A DNA stretch of 64,000 bases from Magnolia sinica (Eukaryota > Streptophyta > Magnoliopsida > Magnoliales > Magnoliaceae): positions 51,329,001 to 51,393,000 of the forward strand of contig NC_080578.1 of assembly GCF_029962835.1 (NCBI RefSeq). Reading direction: 5' to 3'. Positions 58,501 to 64,000 of the stretch are shown in pieces. The notes beneath the pieces were generated by a model. It ran no database searches. It was not told the DNA's origin and saw nothing but the letters and a program-made list of their open reading frames with translations. The position numbers and the translations under genes were made by a program. Within the stretch, counting starts at the first letter, position 1. Each line of letters begins with the position of its first letter.

Positions 58501-58749
58501 GAGTTTCGAGATGTTCCCGAGAGCAACTGGATTTTGAGATTGATCCTAAGTTTCTAAGTAATGTAGAGTTAGTGATTCTCCTAGTTTTGGGTCTTGCAGT
58601 TCGTATAGAAAGCGATTCAAGCTAATCTACCAATTAATTCAGCTTAGCACTCAGCTAATTCTCATCTAATTTTTAAAGGGTTTGGTCCTTAGTGATTTCT
58701 GCCTGAGGTGTTACTTAGATCTCTGTACGAATTTTTTCGAGACATTACA
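55575..58749 (-). repeat. Tekay element 2, 3' LTR
   Basis: 3,175 bp, from TGTAACACCC to CGAGACATTACA. The TATA block on minus (GGCCTATATAAGACCC) lies at about 57,961-57,976. GGCTCGTCACC-type units at 56,470, 56,520, 56,571 and 56,669 keep the same spacing as in element 1. The polypurine tract CTTTAAGGGGAGTAGAT (minus) follows at 58,750-58,766. Confidence 0.9.
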
Positions 58750-58785
58750 ATCTACTCCCCTTAAAGAAAAATTTCGTCCTCGAAA

Positions 58786-61700
58786 TTAGTTCATTTTTGT
58801 ACTCCTCGAGAATCTGAGGATAGTTCTTGCGGACCTCGGCTTCCATTTCCTAAGTGGCCTCTTCCTCAGTGTATGTGTCCACGACACCTTCACAAGTGGG
58901 ATGACCTTACTACGCGGCAGTTGTTCTTTCCTATCTCGAATACACGTCGGTTGCAGTACATAAGTAGCATCTTCACTCAACTGTACCTGCTCCCATCTGA
59001 TGATGTGGGAAGGGTCAGGAACGTATTTCTTCGGCATCGATACGTGAAATACATTGTGCACGCCTGCGAGTGGTGTGGGCAAAGCAAGGTGATATGCTAC
59101 CACACCTAGTCGGTCTAGTATCTGGAATGGGGCAATGAATCGTTGCGTGAGCTTCCCCTTCTTGCCAAACTAATGAACTCCCTTCATTGGGGAAACCTTG
59201 AGAAACACATGGTCCCCGACCTCAAACTCTAATGGTCATTGTCTTGTATCAACGTAACTCTTTTGTTTGCTCTGTGTTGTAAGAAGTCAACGTCTGATAA
59301 TGTCGATCTTCTCTGAGGTTGCCTGTACCAACTCTAGGCCAACCAAACTCTTCTTGCCAACCTCTCCCCATCAATGCAGTGCTCTACATGGACACCCATA
59401 CAGTGCTTCGTAAGGGACCATGCCAATACTCGCCTGAAAATTATTCTTATAAGCGAACTCAGCATAGGGAAGACAATCATCCCAACTGTCCTTGAAATCA
59501 AGCACACAAGCTCGCAGCATATCTTTCAACACCTAATTCACCCATTTCGTCTGCCCATCTGTTTGTGGGTGGAATGCAATACTCAACTTCAGTTTCACAC
59601 CCATTGCTTCCTGGATGTGAGTCCAGAAGATAGATGTGAATCGCATGTCTCTATCCGACACGATCTCCATAGGAACTCCATGCAGACGTACAATCTCCTT
59701 GATGTACGGCCCGACCAAATTATCTATAGAGTTCGAAACTCTAATAAGGAGAAAATGAGCTGATTTCGTCAATCGGTCCACGATCACCCAAATGGAGTCA
59801 TATCCCTTCCTTGTCTTCGGTAATCCTGAGATGAAATCCCATTTCCATTCTTCTGTGGGTATGGGCTGAAGCAAACCAAGAGGTCGGTGACGTTCGGCCT
59901 TGACCTGCTAGCACGTGAGATAATGAGACACATAATCTGCTATGTGAGCCTTCATGTTATCCCACCAGTACGAGCGCTTCATATCCCGATACATCTTCGT
60001 ACTAGCAGGATGCATTGCTATCTTTGAATTGTGAGCAGACTCGAGAACTTCCCTTCTCAAGTCATTAAGATTTAGGACGCATAGGCGGCCACGATAACGT
60101 AAACCCCCATATGTACCAACTCTCCATTCCAAGTCTTCATTGTCACTCACTACTCTCTCATCTTTGCCAATAGTTCATTGTCTTTCTAAGCCGCAATAAT
60201 CTTGTCATCAATGAGTGGCTGCACACGAACGTGTACGACGCTCTCAAATGGCTCCTCTACTATAAGCTTTTGCTCAAAGTCTCGCAAAAACTCGACCATG
60301 TTCCATTCATTGATCATCAGTGGAGCCGCAAATGCTATAGTCTTCTTGCGGCTCAACGCATCTGCCACAAGGTTAGCTTTGCCAGGATGGTAGGAAACCT
60401 CGAACTTGAAGTCCTTCAAGGTTTCCATCTATTGTCGTTGCCTCATATTCAGGTCCCTCTGCGTGAATATGTACTTAAGGCTCTTGTGGTCGCAAGAGAG
60501 CTCAAACTCCTCTCCATAGAGGTAATGTCTCTAGAGCTTCAATGTAAAGATCACGGCCGCTAACTCCAGGTGGTGTGTAGGGTAGTTTTCCTCCTGTTTC
60601 CTCAACTGTCGCGATACATAGGCAATAACTCTGTCCTTCTGCATTAGAACATAACCCAAACCAACATGAGACGCGTCGGTGTATATCATATATTTGACCC
60701 CTTGCTCTGGCAATACTAGCACAGGGGTGAACGTCAACATGTCCTTCAGTTTTGGAAGGCTGCTTCTACCTTCTCATTCTAGGCAGACTTGAGATCTTTC
60801 CGAATCAGCTGAGACAATAGTCTGGTTATCTTGAAAAAGTCCTCAATAAATCAATGGTAGTAACCTGCTAGGCCAAGAAAACTCCTTACTTCAGTAATCG
60901 AACCGGGCTGCTCTCAGTCCTGAACTGCGGTCACCTTAACAAGGTCCACAGTTATCCCTTCCTTGGACACCACATGTCCTAGGAACTTCACTTCTTCTTT
61001 CTAAAAGTCATACTTCTTGTACTGAGTGAACAACTGGTTCTTCCTGAGAGTATCAAAGATTGCTCGCATGTATTCCTCATGATCTTCCTAACTCTTGGAG
61101 TATATCAGGATGTCATCTATAAATACGATGATGAATCGGTACAGATATGGTCGAAACACTCGGTTCATCAGATCCATGAACACGGCTAGTGCGTTTGTGA
61201 GTCTAAACGACATCACAAGGAACTCGTAGTGCCCAAAGTTAGTTCTAAACACTATCTTCTGCACGTCCTCATCCCTGACGCGCAACTGGTGATACCCTTA
61301 TTGTAAGCAAATCTTAATTAAACACTGCACCCCTTTCAACTGATCGAATAGGTCATCTATACTGAACAAAGGATACTTGTTCTTCACTGTCACTTGGCTT
61401 AACCTATGATAATTAATAAACAATCATAGTGATCGATCCTTCTTCTTTACAAGCAACACAGGTGCTCCCCAAGGAGACACACTCGGTGATATGAAGCCTG
61501 CATCCAATAGATTATCGATTTGTCTTCTCAGCTCCTCCATTTCACAGGGAGGCATGCCATATGTCGGTAGGGAAATGGGTGTCGCACTAGGCACAAGGTC
61601 AATGGTAAAATTGATCTCGCACTAAGGAGGTAGTTCAGGTATCTTCCTGAATACATCCGTGAAATCTCAGACTATAGGTGTGTTCCCCAGTGTCGGACCA

Positions 61701-63442
61701 TTAACATTCTCCAGTAAGGAAGCATAACAACTCATGCTGTATGGCAAACAGACTTAAACTAGAAAAGTAAAGGCCGTGCCCTCAGGTGCACGGGCTGTCA
61801 CCGCTCTGGCATCACAATCAATCTCTACTTTCATCTTGGAGAGCCAGTCCATGCCGAGAATGATGTCGTAATGGTATAGTGGGGCAACGATCAGGTCAAC
61901 GAGCACCATCATGCTTCCTAAGTCTATCGAGCAATCCTTATAAATCTCGGTAACATCCAAAAAGGTCCCTGTGGCTATAAGGATTCTCATCTCCTTCGTA
62001 GGAGCTATTTTTAACACTAGTTGTTTGACTATCATGCATGACATGATAGAGATAGTGGACCCAGTGTCCACCAATAAAAAGACTGGTGTACCTTGAATAT
62101 GCACCGTAACTTCAAAGGCCAGTGGCGTTGTAACTGCTATTTCGGATGCCTTAGCTGCAAGTGAGTGCACACGAGACTATTGAGAACAGCTCGACTGCGA
62201 TGCCAGAGATCGTTGAGGTAGCCTAAATCGAGGTGGAGGTGGCCAGAAAGAAGGTTGTGCAGGTAGTACCGAATGTAGAGGTGGTGCTGAGATAGCTGGT
62301 GGCATCTGTCAGTTGATCTTCTGAGGAGGCATAAAGCCATTATCCCTCATCCTGGTGAAGCAATAAGTGTCAGCATGGCCTGAGCTCTTGCAGTAGGTGC
62401 ACCATATATCAGGTCCTCTAGGCTGTGTCGATGGAGCTGTAAGCCGAGGAGTAGAATCTGCTCGCAGCCTCTTGCCGAGGAGTGGCCTGCTCAGTAAATC
62501 TGGCTGAGGCCTAGGAATCATAGGCACACGTGTACGGGATAGCCTGTCCCTATCCTGCTCAGCTCGCAGAGACATGTTCACTAGCTCAGCATAGTTGGTT
62601 ATGCTAGCACAACACATCTTTGAGCGGATCTTAGGCCGCAAACCCTTAGAGAATTGCCGTATCTTCATCGGCTCATTCGCTATTTCAGGGGGGCATATCT
62701 GACCAGCTCCGTGAACCGGTTCTTGTACTCTACCATGGTCATTCCTCCCTGTCATAGGTGAAGGAACTCTCCCTCCATTTTATTGCGGTAGGTGAGAGGG
62801 AAATACTTCCCGTGGAAGCGCATCTCAAATGCGGCCTACTTCCACATGTGTCCTTCGGCGACGATCCGTAGGATGCTGTCCCACCAGAGACTGGCCTCCT
62901 TCTCAAGCATGTATGTGACCAACTCCACCTGCTCTGCCTCAGTGGAGTGTAGTACAACGGCTTCAGCATCTTAGAGATGCGGTCAAGCCAATACTCGGCC
63001 TCCTCGGGTCTGTGAGTACTCACAAATGTAGGAGGTCGGAAGCACTAAAATCTCTCAAACAAGCCACTAGCACCCACATTTCCAGCAGGGTGCACAGGTG
63101 GTGCAGGTGGAACCGCACTCATGTTCTAGGCAAGGGCCCTAGCAATAGTGGTCCAAATTTATTACTGCTACTGCATAAGGAGCATCATCTGCTCCAGCCT
63201 ATCAGGAAGAGGGGCTGCCTGAGGCACATGTGGCGTCGAGGTAGACGCACGGTTCTGCTCTAGAACCGGTGGTGCAGAAGGTGTTAGCCCATTAGTGGGG
63301 CTAGTGGCCAGCTGAGAATCCAACATAGTGTCACTATCAAGGCCCAATATGTGGTCCGTGTGTCTATCGCTTAGGGGAGGTACCCCGTCAATCGATTCAC
63401 CAATGTAAGACGTGTCGTACTCCATGTGGCCTTAGGTGGCAT
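58786..63442 (-). pseudogene. Tekay element 2 gag-pol remnant
   Basis: Starts MPPKATWSTTRL at 63,442. Gag parts include FSKGLRPKIRSKMCCASITN (about 62,600-62,660). Protease lies at about 61,754-62,170. RT with [14 protein letters not shown] is at about 61,088-61,285 and RNase H with [18 protein letters not shown] at about 60,186-60,740. Integrase H2C2 region (KIAMHPASTKMYRDMKRSYW) is at 59,908-60,150 and the core (DFISGLPKTRKGYDSIWVIV, HPQTDGQTK) at 59,533-59,874. The chromodomain-side region (LPTPLAGVHNVFHVSM..KYVP) is at 58,786-59,110. Wording is nearly that of element 1, so both belong to one Tekay clade. It is broken, with about twenty breaks. Confidence 0.88.
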
Positions 63443-63739
63443 TCCTTATATACAACATAGGGTGCGGCCCGTGTAAGATTTAGCGTAACAACACTCAATT
63501 TCTCAAGCATTCTACACATTTTATAGCAAAAGGAGTTGCATGCATTTCATTTACCAAAATTGTCACAATACATGAGATACAGTCTTACATGAATTATGGT
63601 AGAAGATGCATGTGAGCTAATCTAATCAAGCTTTAAACACCAAACTCACCATCAAATCTACCCTACTACTAAGCCTATTAAGGCTATAACACAGGAAATA
63701 GGAAAGCATAGAAAACTCAAAGACGACTACAGCATAGGA
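63443..63739. other. Spacer between extra ORF and gag, Tekay element 2
   Basis: Non-coding, the counterpart of 27,455-27,744. No feature is recognised. Confidence 0.55.
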
Positions 63740-64000
63740 CTAGCCGTCAGAATCTGGTGATGGAGGAGGAGCACCCTTGTCCTGTAGGCAACACAGGATA
63801 GCCTTCAAGGTGCGAGTCACCTTCTTAAATTTTTATTTCATGGAGGCCTGACCCTCTTTAAGCTTGGTTCAGGTCTCGCTGACCTCCTGTTACAGGGTGA
63901 CCTGACCCTCCTTGATCTGAGCTAATCGGGCTTCTATAGTAGCCCGATCACGATGGTGCTCATGTGTAGTAGGTGGAGAATCCCCATCAGAGTCTTCGGC
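63740..64000 (-). pseudogene. Extra ORF upstream of gag, C-terminal part (cut by window)
   Basis: The minus strand ends GAPPPSPDSDG at 63,740, close to the ending of the extra ORF at 27,745 in Tekay element 1. It is preceded by a helical RVTRTLKAILCCLQDK-like segment. It shows that the extra ORF upstream of gag is shared by at least two Tekay subfamilies. The rest lies beyond the window, and the part seen is broken. Confidence 0.6.

Larger units (their letters stand above)
55575..64000 (-). mobile_element. Tekay (Del) chromovirus 2, broken, runs off window
   Basis: 3' LTR at 55,575-58,749, then (minus strand, right to left) extra ORF, gag, protease, RT, RNase H, integrase and chromodomain. 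The 5' LTR lies beyond 64,000. The LTR differs from that of element 1 (TGTAACACCCTGAAAATCGA versus TGTAACGCCCTGAAATTCGG), so it is a related subfamily, not a recent sister copy. The coding region has more breaks than element 1 (about twenty). Inserted in a plus-strand Tekay LTR at 55,574. Confidence 0.9.

Noticed and set aside
1-64000. tRNA, rRNA, riboswitch or bacterial-type operon features.
   Set aside because: None seen. The only tRNA-related words are the primer-binding sites of the LTR elements.

Overview
This window is plant nuclear DNA made almost entirely of nested transposable elements. I found no intact host gene. The lineages present are typical of angiosperm heterochromatin or intergenic DNA: Ty3/gypsy Tekay (Del) chromoviruses, Ty3/gypsy Athila, Ty1/copia SIRE-type elements with 2.3-kb LTRs, an En/Spm (CACTA) transposon, a hAT-type non-autonomous element, and short elements with GGGCCCACC-type inverted ends. 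That last family is one I associate with magnoliids and other early-diverging angiosperms. The assignment to such a plant is an inference from pattern recognition only.

Layout. The base layer is an old Athila element on the minus strand, read from right to left as gag (50,647-51,660), protease region (39,797-40,734) and reverse transcriptase (9,669-10,284 and about 4,372-4,416). It has been split three times. A SIRE-type Copia element (40,735-50,641, target duplication GAGAG) separates gag from protease. A giant compound LTR (10,290-39,791) separates protease from RT. A CACTA transposon (4,417-9,665, target duplication TCA) splits RT itself. A second Athila gag fragment and Copia LTRs of another SIRE family fill 1-4,255.

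The giant compound LTR is a family with roughly 6-kb LTRs. One copy has been invaded by an oppositely oriented copy of itself, giving an A-U-A'-U' pattern of long palindromes. Two later insertions sit inside it: a complete-looking but broken 13.3-kb Tekay element (19,672-32,965, target duplication TATGG/TATAG) and a 4.66-kb solo LTR (34,744-39,407, target duplication TATGT).

The CACTA element carries pieces of host genes on its minus strand: part of an SBP-box (SPL) exon and two uninterrupted phase-0 exons from an unrecognised gene. It therefore looks like a gene-capturing (Pack-type) CACTA. Two short inverted-end elements and one hAT element lie inside it.

The right end (51,665-64,000) holds Copia fragments in head-to-head orientation, a piece of the giant-LTR family, a Tekay LTR fragment on the plus strand, and a second Tekay element (55,575 to beyond the window) on the minus strand.

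The most interesting shared theme is an additional ORF of about 1.2 kb. It has a basic N-tail, a domain resembling the family Pfam calls 'putative plant transposon protein', a predicted coiled coil and a short proline/acidic tail. It appears upstream of gag in the Tekay elements but downstream of the gag-pol region in the Copia elements, so two unrelated retrotransposon superfamilies appear to have taken up the same kind of protein.
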